A DNA stretch of 64,000 bases, from contig NW_024737068.1 of NCBI RefSeq assembly GCF_018991925.1, forward strand, positions 11,286,676 through 11,350,675, in the 5' to 3' direction. Shown one piece after another: positions 1-11,887 of this stretch. Both the position numbers and the translations under genes were made by a program. Each line of letters begins with the position of its first letter. Positions within the stretch are counted from its first letter, which is position 1. The notes beneath the pieces are model-generated. The model did no database searches and was not told the origin of the DNA. It saw nothing but the letters and a program-made list of their open reading frames with translations. Source of the DNA: Homarus americanus (Eukaryota > Arthropoda > Malacostraca > Decapoda > Nephropidae).

Positions 1-1260
1 AGAACAAAACTGAACTGGCACCGAAATTACACAGAAGTTACAGTGTTACTATATGTTCTCGTACCCTGTGTGATGAATACGTATAACTTACGAATCTCTT
101 AGTATCTTGAACAAAGATCCGAAGTTCATATCTATTGCAGAGCGAATCTCTCACTCTCTCTCTCTCTCTCATTTTTTATATATGCAAAATATATAATATG
201 GCTTAATTTACAAATATAAACCGCCCAAAATTTTCAATTTTGTATGACGTCACGAGTACATACCACATTACCCTGACAATGATACCGTAGTTATTTTTAG
301 AGGGGAGATAAGGGAGGGACATTGAGCTGCTGTTCATTTAAAACAAAACAAAATATATAAGTCCGCCGCGTTGCCTCTTCTGTGTTGTGGACTTACATTT
401 GCTACTTCAGCTGGAGATAAGGTATATTGCTCTTGTTTGAATTCTTTGCAGGATACGGAGATGAGTCTGAGTCAAACCAGTCCAGGCCAAGCAGGCATAG
501 CAGCAGGGAGCGGATCTGGGAGTTGTGAAGTTGAAGGGTATTCTTTTTCTCTGCTGTGAGGAGAAGAAGGGTGAGCCGTACTCCAGCCACTTTCTGTGAA
601 GCCTTTCGTACCAGGAGTACATCACGTGGAGTGAAGTTCAGAGTCACTGGCAAACCCCCGAGTTTATTTCCTTGGTTCCGTTAGTGGAGTTTATGTCCAT
701 TCTTGTTAAGAGTTTTAACCATTTCAACGATCGTTACTTCTGGTTATAATGAGTGGTTAGCTTTTATCTGCTTCAAATTGGATCTGCCATATTTTACCCC
801 AATTATAAACTGTGTTTATTATATATATTCGTTACACAAGACCTGCAGCGTTGTCACGTTCTTTTGTACCGAATCTCTTCATCTTGAAAGGCAGACCTTT
901 GTGTCAGGTAATGTGTCAACAACGATTATTTGAGCATCTTCACAGAGTATTGGAGTCTGGTCCATTTACTAAACAAACGTAGCAGGTCACATGCAGACTT
1001 TCCCGCTGTGAACCCAAACTGAAGCTGTGGCAGAGGTCAGTATTTCAGGACTGTTCCGTTTACTGCTAAAAAATAAACTTCGAATACTTTGGTAGATATT
1101 CGTATCAGGAAGATACAGGGTGTGTTGTCAAGGGTGCTGTATTCTGGTGCGATCTAAGCTGACTTCCAAAGTCTCTCTCTCTCTCCCTCTCTCTCTCTCT
1201 TAGACCACTGGGCGGTTTTCTTTATAAATATGACTTAACTCTTAATTAGTTATGTAATAA
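1..1260. other. Unassigned sequence with two CT microsatellites
   Basis: No gene is recognised. Two short (CT)n tracts lie at about 147-170 and 1171-1202. Short open frames at 371-559 (+) and 402-653 (-) have no recognisable domain. The minus frame contains a phrase ending LQRIQTRA that resembles the C-terminal region of some LINE reverse transcriptases, but the spacing to the upstream LEYGSP phrase is wrong for that family, so I do not call it. Confidence 0.5.
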
Positions 1261-1270
1261 ATGCACACAT

Positions 1271-1313
1271 TACCACCACCATCATCATTAAAGTCATCAC
1301 CATCACAATCATC

Positions 1314-1381
<68 letters not shown>

Positions 1382-1387
1382 CACCAC
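1271..1387. repeat. (ATC)n trinucleotide microsatellite
   Basis: Runs of ATC/ACC triplets with a few interruptions. The serine/proline-rich frame at 1261-1470 is simply this microsatellite translated. Confidence 0.95.
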
Positions 1388-1640
1388 GTATCAGCCATGT
1401 AATCTCAATAAAAGCCTCCATCCTAATCTTACACTTGAGCGCTTCCCGACTTGGTAACCTCAGCTATTAATAATATGTTCATACTTCACGTAATAAAAGT
1501 CACCACAGTCGCTTCAGCTGGTGGGTAGTTAGTATGCAGGGTTACGGTGCCAATTGTCAGAGCCGATGATTGTAACAAGCCAGCGATGACACAAAGGCAT
1601 TTCAAAATTACATCTACTGTATAACCGAATATATATCTCC

Positions 1641-1675
1641 ATGTATGTATGTATGTATGTATGTATGTATGTATG
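1641..1675. repeat. (ATGT)n tetranucleotide microsatellite
   Basis: About eight uninterrupted ATGT units, followed 20 bases later by a 13-base A run. Confidence 0.95.
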
Positions 1676-1699
1676 GTACCTAAAGTTACACCCGCCAAA

Positions 1700-2155
1700 A
1701 AAAAAAAAAGTGAGTTTCACGAATTTCTAAATCTCGTTTAAATCGGATATCGGGACAGGAGTTTCAAAGGGGTGACCTGAGTGCTGTTGGTCCTGGGAGT
1801 GTTCCATTACTTGCCCTGGTGTACCATTCTATCCTTGATCTAAATTAAACTCTACCAACTCCTTAGAGTCTCAAACTAGCCACTAAAATATACGTGAAGG
1901 AGGGTAAAGGATTTAGAACTGGGGACAGGAGGAAAATAAGGACGAATATGGGTTTATGGGAGGATGGGAAGTGAGGGAAGGACGGAGGAAGGAAGAATTG
2001 GAGAGGAAGAGAAGTGGACGAGGAGGGAAGGAAGAGAATGACGCCACGATCCTTTACTTGATGAATAAAGTTTTCCGTCCAGAGTGAGCCAATATTTTCC
2101 GGCTCCCAAAACTCTGCTGGGAGCACAAATACGAGATACATAGTGTGTGAATATT
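1700..2155. other. Unassigned, partly purine-rich
   Basis: No gene is seen. The stretch from about 1897 to 2040 is G/A-rich on the plus strand. Confidence 0.5.
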
Positions 2156-2156
2156 A

Positions 2157-2412
<256 letters not shown>

Positions 2413-2490
2413 CACTGCTACAAGACAAACTCAGCTGCAGTGTCCGGAACAAGATCATTGCTTCTGGGTAATCTTGTCATCTCCAGCATC

Positions 2491-2594
2491 AGTCTGTCTG
2501 TCTGTCTGTCTGTCTATCTCGCTCTCGTTTAACTTGTACATACATACATACATACATACATACATACATACTTACATACATACATACATATACA
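2491..2594. repeat. (CTGT)n and (TACA)n microsatellites
   Basis: (CTGT)n at about 2491-2516, then a CT-rich spacer, then (TACA)n with one interruption at about 2535-2590. Confidence 0.95.
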
Positions 2595-2749
2595 CCTACA
2601 TATATAAACAACAAACCACACCAACAAACTTTATCATCGCAGTTCAGTTTCCAAACTTGACTCATCCGTTAACACCTCCCCCCCTCCACCCACTCACCAG
2701 ACCCTCTCCACACTCACCATCATTACTCACAAACATCCCCCCATCCCTC

Positions 2750-3110
2750 TCACTCCTTGTAGTCGTCCTCCTAGCTAACCCCTCTCCTCCTCCACCCCTT
2801 CTCACTCCTTGTAGTCGTCCTCCCAGCCAGCCCCTCTCCTCCTCCACTCCCTCTCACCCTTGTCGTCCTCCCAGCCAGCCCCCTCCTCCTCCACTCCTCC
2901 TCACCCTTGTAGTCGTCCTCCCAGCCAGCCCTCTCATCCTCCACCCTCCTCACTCCTTGTAGTCGTCCTCCCAGCCAGCCCCTCTCATCCTCCACTCCCT
3001 CTCACTCCTTGTAGTCGTCCTCCCAGCCAGCCCCTCTCATCCTCCACTCCCTCTCACTCCTTGTAGTCGTCCTCCCAGCCAGCCCCTCTCATCCTCTTCA
3101 CCCGTATCCT
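2750..3110. repeat. 50-52-bp pyrimidine-rich minisatellite, about 7 copies
   Basis: The phrase GTAGTCGTCC recurs at 2759, 2811, about 2860 (three bases deleted), 2909, 2959, 3011 and 3063, each followed by CCAGCCAGCCCCTC. Copies differ by small indels in the CTCCTCCA part. The proline/serine-rich frames across it are not genes. Confidence 0.95.
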
Positions 3111-3672
3111 TAATTCCCTCTTCCTCCCTCCTAACTCTTCTCCTCCACCCCTTCCATCATGTGTCTAATCTCCAACCTGTTTTCTGCCATTTCTCTTCTT
3201 CCATTACCTGTTCCACCCCTTTCCCTCTCCCTCACACTCCTCCATCCACATATCACACAGAAATGCTCATCAAATCCCGCAAAAAGTCCCAGGATGGCCA
3301 ACTTTCTCTGTCTTTAAAACTTCACTTTCTCCCTTATTTCTTCCCTGCCTCGTTTCCTCTCTCCCTCCTTTCCTCTTTCCCCTTCTACCCTCTTTCCCTT
3401 ATTCACCTCCTTCTCTCGTTCCTCTCTCTTCCCCTCCTTTGTTCCCTTCCTTCCTTCCTCCTTCCTCCATTTCTTCTCCCCCTCCCTCTCTCACTAATTT
3501 TCTTTCTACTTCCCTTTCTCTCTCTCTACCACCCTCCCTCATCTCCTTCCTTCATCTCTCTAACCCTCCCTGTCTCTCGATCACCCTCCTTCATTTCCTC
3601 TCACCTGTCCTCCCTCATTTCATCTTCCCCTCCCTTCTTTCCTCTTCCTCTGTTCAATTTCCTCCTCAGACC
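3111..3672. repeat. Polypyrimidine-rich low-complexity tract
   Basis: More than 500 bases composed almost entirely of C and T on the plus strand, without a clean repeat unit. It gives long Ser/Leu/Pro frames in several phases, which is what low-complexity pyrimidine DNA produces. It is followed within about 25 bases by the opposite purine-rich tract. Confidence 0.9.
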
Positions 3673-3689
3673 AAGAAAAGAACAAGGTC

Positions 3690-4290
3690 AAAACTCGTGC
3701 AGGAAAGGAGTAAGACAGGAAGGGAAGGGGGAGGGAGGGGGGGACAGGGGAAGGGGCAGGGGGAGGTTGGGAGTGAGGAAGGGGAGGATGAAAGTGAGGG
3801 AGGGGGGGGGAGACAGTGAAAAGGAGGAGATGGAGATGGATAAATGGAGGAAGAAGGGGGGGAGGAGAGAATGGGAAGGAAGAGATGGAAAAGAGAGATG
3901 AGAAGGAAAAGGGGTGAGAGGGATGGAGAAAGGTAAGGAAGGAAGAGGGACAGAGGGACGAAATTAAAATCGGAGGGGAGAGGGAGTAACGGAGAGAGTA
4001 GGAGAGGGCGAAGAGAAGGAGAGAAGAGACAAACAAAAAAAGGAAGGAGGAGAGAAGCAGTGGCGGCGCTTGTCAGGTCGTCGTCGCCATCATCTTTATA
4101 AACGAGGATAAACAAATAATATTTTTAACCACGTCTCCAAGATGGGAGTGTATGAGGTTCATCATCATTATGTAAGAGAGAGAGAGATAATGAACGGAGA
4201 GAGAGAAAGGAGGTGGGTAGGGAGATATAGGAAGGGGAAGTGAGAGTGAGGCTGGAGGAAGAGAGAGAGAGAGAAAGAGTGAGTTGGGGG
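3690..4290. repeat. Polypurine-rich low-complexity tract
   Basis: G/A-rich on the plus strand at 3690-4050 and again at 4170-4290, the second block with (GA)n runs. A mixed-composition gap lies at 4051-4170. With the preceding pyrimidine tract it forms a large strand-asymmetry switch. Confidence 0.9.
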
Positions 4291-4531
4291 AGCCGCTGCG
4301 GAAATTAGATATCCTCCGTCAATCATCGCGGTGGGGAGCCATATGAGCTCCAGTTTTAATAGGCACCCAGACCTACTAAACCCCAGCCCACCCAAGCCTA
4401 CCAATTAAGATTTGGGACCCTTGAGATTGGGGCTCCAATAAGACTTGGGGCTCGTTCGGACTCGCATTCATTAAGACTGGGACCTATGATTAAGGTGGGT
4501 TAGATGAGGTTAAATTAGGGAGCAGGACTGC

Positions 4532-4653
4532 CTGGACTCTATTGGGACATGGGCGATCTGGACCCTATTACGACAAGGGCCCATTTGATCTGGACCCTAT
4601 TAGGATAAGGGCCCATTTGATCTGGATCCTAGCGGAACAAGGGCCCATTTGGT
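4532..4653. repeat. 32-bp tandem repeat, about 3.8 copies
   Basis: Copies start with CTGGACCCTATTA-like sequence at 4532 (shortened), 4558, 4590 and 4622, each ending near GGGCCCATTTG. The reverse complement resembles the decayed repeat at 10.1-10.4 kb. Decayed relatives appear upstream from about 4410. Confidence 0.85.
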
Positions 4654-4904
4654 CTCTCATCATCTCACATCAAGAGTGGCAGGGTAGTACTGAGGAGTTC
4701 TAGGAATGTGTGGAAATACGAAGCAAGTGGACCATGTTGTATGAGGAAGACACACAGTGGCTCGCTAACCACTGCTCCAGCCCCAGTGACAGAGACAGTC
4801 AAGAGTCTCCATGACTTACACTACACGGGGAACCCACTGGCAACAAGGAGTGGCTAAGACTGATAGAGGAACCTTAGCACGGAGGATCTCTAACAAACCC
4901 TAAC

Positions 4905-5045
4905 TGAATAACTGGTTGACTTGCTGACTGACCGAGTGATTGATTTACTGAATGAGCGACTGATTTATTGACTAACTGAATGATTAACTGGCTGCTACAC
5001 TGTCTAACTGGTTGACGGCCTGACCGGATGACTGTTTGTCTTACC
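4905..5045. repeat. Decayed (ACTG)n-type tandem repeat
   Basis: Four-base-phased CTGA/ACTG/ATTG words alternate throughout, as expected of an old tetranucleotide microsatellite that has accumulated substitutions. Confidence 0.7.
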
Positions 5046-6094
5046 GAGAGGACCTTGATCTCAAGTTATCAAGCGACCTTAATAAAATCGTGACGACTGC
5101 TAGAATATTATCTTTTTCGTCGCGCCTTACCAAACTGACCATTATAATACACCTCGTTTTGTGGTATCATATCGACGATTACAGAAACATTTTTACAAAT
5201 TCACGATAAAAGGATCACTTTTTTATCGCACATGGCTGACGGTAAAAATATTGGTATTGATACAACCATTAGAGAAACATCGTTCAGTCTATTATTGAAA
5301 CGTCTTTTTATCCCACGACATACAGTAAGTCTCTTTAAACAGGAATAGTTTTATACACAACACAAACTGGCTCCGGTAACAGAAACCTGCGAAGATTGCA
5401 AAAGCGTGTTTCTTTTATCCTTTTATACCACGTCGATCATTATCGACATGTCTCTTGTCCCACAATAGCGAGTCAGCGATTAACGGAAACATTTTCAATA
5501 CACAACAACTGTCACTGAAGAAAATGAAAGGTTTTGTGAGAGCTTTGATCCACTTCCTGTCGAGGAACTAGACACGGCCAGGAGTCACTCGGGCGACCCC
5601 GTGAGGTAAGGGTTGACAAGGAGGAGAAGTAGGATTCCTGACCACTTCTATCAAATCAGTGGTCGTGTCAAGAACCTTTGATATTGTGGTAAGGACGCGG
5701 AGGAGCATCACAGACCTCAAGAATTCTGTCAGAATCCCTTAACGGTCCAGGGAAGAGTAAGGGACAGGTAGGAAGTATATTTATACGATATAAAATACAG
5801 AATGAGGTTTATATTTTATGTTTTATCCATACAACGTTGTCACTGGCTGATCATTTGAGTATTAAAGGATCTTTTCACTGATAAATAAACAATGTTAACA
5901 AACAAAATCTTCAAGTTACGTCTCACTATTTTGTAAAAGACAAGACTTGCTGAGCAACACCAAACAATTACAGTAAATTTGTGTATTGAAGCGTTCACCA
6001 TAGAGAGTGAGTTACGCAATACCTATATGTACGAGGTGACCCCCATTCAGGATGTGTGGAGGGTACAGTATATTATCTGGTGATGTTTATTACA
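5046..6094. other. Unassigned sequence
   Basis: No coding domain or tandem structure that I can support. Phrases such as AGAAACATTTT and ACGGAAACATTTT recur near 5180 and 5480, weakly suggesting an old duplication. Confidence 0.4.
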
Positions 6095-7772
6095 TTCCTG
6101 ATAAATGGCAGTGAAGAAATAAGAAAAGCATTGAACAGCTACTTCTTATCAGTTTTCACAAAAGAATTTTGCGATGAAATTCCAGAGGTGGAACTGATAT
6201 TTAAGGAAAGGGAAGAAGAGAAATTAAAGAATATCACTATCAGGAAAGAGGATGTTCTTAAGAAGATAAATAAACTAAAAACAAAATCCCCAGGGCCGGA
6301 TGAAATTTCCTCGAGTCTTAAAAAGTGTGAGGAACAGATTAGCGGACCCCCTCGTAAACTTATTTACAAAATCATTAGACACGGAGTTGTGCCAGACTTA
6401 TGAAACAGGCAAATGTAGTACCCATATTCAAAAAGGAGAACAGAGCATCAGCGTCAAATTACCGGCCGATCAGTTTGACGTCAGTAGTGGGGAAATTTCT
6501 TGAATCAATTATAGCAGATAGCATCCGATCGCATCTAGAGAAAAGCAAATTAATCTACAACTCTCAACATGGGTTTACAAAGGGAAAATCTTGTCTAACA
6601 AATCTGCTAACGTTTTTAGGAAAGTCTTGAGGTAGTAGATAATGACGAAAATTACGATGTTATTTACTTAGACTTTAGCAAAGCATTTGACAGAGCACCG
6701 CATCAGAGGCTTCTGAGAAAATTAAGGCTCATGGTATCAGGGAAAAGTTTTAAATTGGATAAAATCATGGCTCACTGATAGAACGCAGAGGGTCAGCGTA
6801 GATGGTGTTAAATCTGAGTGGGGCCGTGTAACCCATTGGGGTTCCCCAGGGGTCAGTACTAGGCCTCGTTCATAATCTACATAAACGATCTAGATACTGG
6901 GATCAGCAGTGACATAAGTTGCGGATAACACCAAAATAGGGCGGCAAATTAATTCAGGGCAGGATGCAAATGCATTACAGGAGGATCTAAATATACTGCG
7001 GTGGTCTGAAAAATGGCAAATGAAATTCAACACCAGCAAGTGCAGCGTACTTAATATTGGAAGAACAAATACTTATAATGTATACAGCCTTAACAACATC
7101 AACCTGAAGTCGACTTGTGAAAAGAGACCTAGGGGTATCTTACGCCGGACCTACGGCATAGAAAACAGTGCGTCAATGTTCGAAATAAGGCAAACAGAGT
7201 ATTGGGTTTATATCTAGAAGTGTAAGTAACAAAGTGCAGAGGTCTTATTACTCTATCTTGCGCTAGTCAGGCCGCACTTCGATTATGCGGTTCAGTTCTG
7301 GTGCCCCTATTATAGAATGGATATAAATTCACTAGTCGGTGCAGCGAAGAATGACAAAAATGATTCCGGGACTTAGAAACCTTCCATATCAGATTAGATT
7401 AAAGAAACAACATTCCCTAGAAAGACGAAGTGAGGGGAGATATGATAGAAGTATTTAAGTGGGTGAAAGGAATCAATAAGGGATATAGATAAAGTTCTTA
7501 TAATATCCGAGCAGGATAGGACTCGAGCAACGGATTCAAGTTGGATAAGCTTAGGTTTTGGAAGGAGATAGGAAGAAACTGGTTCACAAATAGGGTGGTG
7601 GACGAGTGGAACAAGCTTAGCAACTATGTAGTAAGTGCGGGAACTCTGGAAAGTTTCAAAAGGAGGCTAGATAGATTCATGGATGATAGAGTGGTAGTAA
7701 CTCTCGACAGGAGCTGCCTTGCACAGGCCAATCGGCCTATTGCAGACTCCTTATTTTCTTATGTTCTTATTA
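6095..7772 (+). mobile_element. CR1-like LINE, 5'-truncated and decayed (reverse transcriptase to 3' end)
   Basis: Reading across several frames recovers the C-terminal two thirds of a CR1-clade ORF2 protein. An N-proximal segment contains SPGPDE (about 6287-6306). Then come NYRPISLTSV (6457-6486), QHGFTKGKSCLTNLL (about 6564-6610) and reverse transcriptase block [10 protein letters not shown] (6665-6691). The catalytic ADDT is changed to ADNT (6921-6932), and the preceding [11 protein letters not shown] block is damaged by a deletion. The C-terminal NRVVDEWNKL (7589-7618) is followed by a 3' tail with a small hairpin (7725-7738) and a TTCTTATG repeat (7754-7770). The endonuclease domain is absent. 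Frameshifts at several points and the lost catalytic aspartate mean it cannot encode an active enzyme. CR1 is preferred over Jockey because the block order and the C-terminal phrase match CR1 and because the 3' end is an octamer repeat rather than poly(A). Confidence 0.88.
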
Positions 7773-8248
7773 CAGCCAGGTGTTCCTTATTACTGGTGAG
7801 GTATATTGTGTCCCACCATGAGGTCTCTAAAAAGCTTAGACAATAACTGTACTCCCACTGTTGATTCCGAAGACGTGTTTATAATCATTTCGGCATCACA
7901 TGAAGGAAGCGACCAACCGACCATACCTTAATTGCAATGCGACCACCTGCCAAATACACCCACCACCTGACAACCTTATAGTAGGTAGTAGGCAGCTACC
8001 AAACAGGGAGGTACTACCGCCCGGGAAGAAATTGGAAGCATAATGTGTTGTCTAATGGTAGACCCTGCTGCCATATGGCATCACGAAAATTGTGACCAAG
8101 TCCCAGGTTGCTAATCTGACTGTCTGCCTCATTTACACACAATTGCAGGGTCTCAATTGTTTCTCTTACTGTGACAACATAACTTACAGTACATACAGTA
8201 TATAATTTCTCACTATTGATTTTTTTTTAATTTTTGTATTTCTTTATG
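7773..8248. other. Unassigned, with ACCCACCACCTGACA motif copies
   Basis: No gene is seen. A 15-17-bp phrase ACCCACCACCTGACA occurs at about 7958 and again at about 8451 and 8482, on the other side of the (ATT)n and (TA)n runs, so the microsatellites lie inside a larger duplicated segment. Confidence 0.5.
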
Positions 8249-8249
8249 G

Positions 8250-8250
<1 letters not shown>

Positions 8251-8311
<61 letters not shown>
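8251..8311. repeat. (ATT)n microsatellite
   Basis: About 20 uninterrupted ATT units. Confidence 0.97.
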
Positions 8312-8366
8312 ATTTTCCCCTCAGGCCCGATGTGGGTCAGTGACCTGTGCCAGGTGGGCTAATCTA

Positions 8367-8369
<3 letters not shown>

Positions 8370-8450
<81 letters not shown>
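8370..8450. repeat. (TA)n microsatellite
   Basis: About 40 uninterrupted TA units. The IYIYIY frames on both strands are this tract translated. Confidence 0.97.
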
Positions 8451-8453
<3 letters not shown>

Positions 8454-8699
8454 CACCACCTGACACCCTTATACACTGTACACCCACCACCTGACAACAC
8501 TTGCCACCAGACGCCATTAAACACAAGTGACGAAAGCTGTTAACTGCTTCACAAACTCTTACGTTCATTAACATAAAGTTTTCTGAAGCTTCCCTCCTTT
8601 TTCCTTCTTCTTGATGTTATTCTACACCAGTGTTCGCGGTGACGGCCGATCGGTGCGTCACTTTTTTAAGCGGAGGTCTTGAGTCAGTGTTGAAGCCGG

Positions 8700-9140
8700 A
8701 ACCTAACCTAACCTAACCTAACTTAAGCCTTAATTAACCTTACTTAACCTAACCTAACTTAACCTAATCTAACTTAACCTCACCTAATTTAACCTTAACC
8801 TCATCAAATTTAACCTAACCTCACCTAACTTTAATCTAATCCATCCTAATCCACTTTAAGCTAACCTACACCTAATGGCAGCTAAGAACCAAAATGCATC
8901 TTAACCTAACCTCATCTAAATCAGATCAACGTAACCAAACCGTACTCCTCACCTAATCGAACTCAAGCTACTCTAAACTAACCTAGTCTTCCCTAATTCA
9001 TGTTAATTTGACCATCGCTCAGCGTAACCTAATCTAATGTAACTCAACATACCCTACCCTAACCTAACCTAACCTAACCTAAATCTAATCTAACTTAAGC
9101 TAACGTACCCAAATCTAACCTAACCTAACCTAACCTAACA
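8700..9140. repeat. Interstitial telomere-like (CCTAA)n block, decayed
   Basis: Pure CCTAA pentamers at 8700-8724, about 9055-9083 and 9113-9138, with variant pentamers and hexamers (CTTAA, CCTCA, TCTAA) in between. CCTAA is the complement of TTAGG, the telomere repeat of most arthropods. It could be an old chromosome-end fusion or repair insert, or a satellite derived from telomeric DNA. Confidence 0.88.
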
Positions 9141-9182
9141 AACACATCACGATTACAAAATAAAACATCGGGGATATTATTA

Positions 9183-9219
9183 GGTCCAGGTCCAGGTCAA
9201 AGTTCAGGTCCGGGTCCGG
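9183..9219. repeat. Short (GGTCCA)n tandem repeat
   Basis: About six hexamer-like copies of GGTCCA/GGTCAA/GGTCCG directly after the telomere-like block. Confidence 0.8.
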
Positions 9220-9637
9220 TAGTTAGTCAGCTTGGCCCCTTAAAGAAGGTTGGGAGACTCAGTGAATGCAGCAAAACACTAAATGATCGTCGGTTCTTTC
9301 GCCTTCTCTCTTTTATCATTCACACTCCTCGTCTTCTGCACACATGCAACACTTTTTGCCGCCTTTTCTAATGTTTGCCAATTGGCCTCTTTAAAACCGG
9401 GGTTAATTTTCACTCACCTGAGCTCTAGATTGATAACTTTACATTCCTCGCATCCCGCCATCTTTATTGGTTACATTGTATAGTTTCACGGTATGAGTCA
9501 AAAAGCGTGATTGGTCAGTTAATTTCCCATAGAGAAACAGATAATTTTACCGGTGAATCATTGATTGCCTCTTAACATCATGTTTGAAATATACAACCTA
9601 TATTATTTTCTTTCATGAGCTGGATTTTCACTTAATA
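9220..9637. other. Unassigned sequence
   Basis: A 66-codon hydrophobic frame lies at 9283-9483 but has no recognisable family and no supporting context, so I do not call it a gene. Confidence 0.4.
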
Positions 9638-10120
<483 letters not shown>

Positions 10121-10400
10121 ATGGGCCCTGTCCTAATAGGCTCCTTGTCCTAAGAGGCCCGTGTTTTAATAATCCTAGGTCCTAACAGACTCCAGTACTA
10201 ATAGGCCTCAGGCCTAGCAGGTCACAGGCTAAATGAATCTCAGTGCTACCCTAAACAGACTCCAGTCGTAATAGACCCAAGTCGTAATAGGCTCCATTCC
10301 GAATGCATCGCAATTCTAATATGCTTAAATTCTAAAGGGTCCCCTTGTTAATGGGTCTAAGTCTTCTAAGCCCCAGTCCTAATGGTTATTCTACGTAATA
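10121..10400. repeat. Decayed about 20-bp repeat (TCCTAATAGGCCC-type)
   Basis: Phrases such as GTCCTAATAGGCTCC, GTCCTAAGAGGCCC, AGTACTAATAGGCC and GTCGTAATAGGCTCC recur every 15-25 bases. The pattern is similar to the reverse complement of the 32-bp repeat at 4.5 kb. Confidence 0.7.
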
Positions 10401-10504
10401 TTAAGTTGAGTGTACAGTATTTGGACTGGGGCCAGCGAGTACAGCTGTTCAGGACACACCGCTACAGTGCCGAGTGTCTGATGTATGTTCTTATATAATA
10501 CTAC

Positions 10505-10860
10505 TGGGCGGCCCCGGTTGTTGTTGTTGTTATTACTGTAATTGTCATCAGTAAAAGGGCACATTTATTATCATCGTTATTTTAATTAGTATTATTTGAT
10601 ATTATCAGTGATCATACTATAATTAGAGGCATTATTATTTTCATTACTAATATTATTCTTATTACTAGAAGTAGTATTAAAATAATTATTATTATTATTA
10701 TTATAATTTCTTTTTATAATAATTATTTTTGTTATTAATGATACGGTTTTATTGTCATCAATCTTACTACCAACACTAAAATATTATCATTACCATTAAC
10801 AGTGTCATCAAAACTATTATCATCATTATTACCATTAATATTACAATCAACCTTACCATC
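10505..10860. repeat. Decayed ATT/ATC-rich trinucleotide region
   Basis: Interrupted ATT, ATC and TTG triplets, with a cleaner (ATT)n at about 10681-10704. No gene. Confidence 0.8.
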
Positions 10861-10917
10861 AACATTTTCTTCACAGTGATACTCATCAACAGCGCAGTGA
10901 GCAAAGGACTTGGGCGT

Positions 10918-10918
<1 letters not shown>

Positions 10919-10976
<58 letters not shown>

Positions 10977-11040
10977 TAACGGTTTATTGAAAGAGCTTGG
11001 CCGCCAGAAGGCTGAAAATATACAGTTACATAATTGGGGA
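10919..11040 (-). mobile_element. Retroelement 3' end with (ATT)n tail, minus strand
   Basis: On the minus strand a sequence running through CAGCCTTCTGGCGGCC and CTTTCAATAAACCGTTAATT ends directly in about 19 ATT units (10919-10976 on the plus strand is (ATA)n). Essentially the same 50-bp end with an ATT tail occurs on the plus strand at 39630-39704. Two copies with the same join between element and triplet tail are what retroposition with a microsatellite tail would leave. The element family is not identified and its 5' limit is unknown. Confidence 0.6.
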
Positions 11041-11344
11041 ATGGGTTTCGAATTACAAATAATATACAAATAACATAAGTGATATGAATAAGATATATCA
11101 TAACTAGATGGGGAAAAGCTCAGACTACAGGGCATTTCAACATAGTGACAGTGCAAGAAGTAGTATTTACTGGGAGTGAATACACTGGTTTATTACAAGT
11201 TATTGATAATTTTTACAATGGTTGGGACTGGGCTGTTCTTATAGCGATCAGTTCGTGCACGTATGGGCTGGATGCGGTTGTGGTGTCGAACAGCGCTTCT
11301 TGATATGTGGAGTAGGAAGGGGAGAGAATAATCTTGCATGCCCT
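11041..11344. other. Unassigned sequence, possibly the body of the ATT-tailed element
   Basis: No coding match is seen. It continues upstream (minus-strand sense) of the retroelement end, but the second copy of that end diverges after about 50 bases. Confidence 0.35.
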
Positions 11345-11348
11345 GTGT

Positions 11349-11398
<50 letters not shown>

Positions 11399-11436
11399 CT
11401 GTGTTGTGTGTGTGTGTGTGCGTCTGTGCGTGTGTC
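11345..11436. repeat. (GT)n microsatellite with TGCGTC interruptions
   Basis: A pure (GT)n at 11345-11394, then GT blocks separated by GCGTC and TGTTG. Confidence 0.95.
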
Positions 11437-11887
11437 TGATATATCCTTAGCGTTAATACTCCCACTCACTAAGGTCTGACGCCAGGATTAATGGCCGCCC
11501 TCCCCCCAAAAACCAATGCTTCACAGTCGGATGTTATCATTATGTAGCAGAGGACTTCATCATCTGGTCGGCACCGTCTGTATGTACTCAAGTAAATTAG
11601 TTCAAGATTAAACTTTTGATCTTTTTTTATTCCCGTAATATTATTTATTTTTCCATATGAAATTATTACCTACTGAAGTTTTTATCTCCTGGTATAGTGA
11701 GTTGTAAGTGTCTCCAAAACAGATAGTCATTAACGGATTTTTATTTATTTTTTATTAAAGAGTTAAAAAAGTTCATCTCGACAAAGAGTTGATGGCACTG
11801 AGAGACGGCCAATTAGTTTACTTGTTGGGTGAGTGAAAGTGATATGAATTTGTGCCTCTATTGTCTCTCTGCTGGTGATTTTGAAAC
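11437..11887. other. Unassigned sequence
   Basis: T-rich unique sequence leading up to the large array. No gene is seen. Confidence 0.4.

Noticed and set aside
402..653. Possible LINE reverse transcriptase C-terminal phrase on the minus strand (LEYGSP and LQRIQTRA)
   Set aside because: The two phrases are about 40 residues apart instead of the usual 10-15, nothing else in the neighbourhood matches, and short matches of this sort occur by chance.
3161..4115. Frames of 126-246 codons over the CT/GA switch
   Set aside because: Low-complexity purine/pyrimidine DNA, open in several frames on both strands, with no domain.
9283..9483. 66-codon hydrophobic frame as a small membrane protein
   Set aside because: No family match that I can recall, no homologous context, and short hydrophobic frames are common in T-rich DNA.
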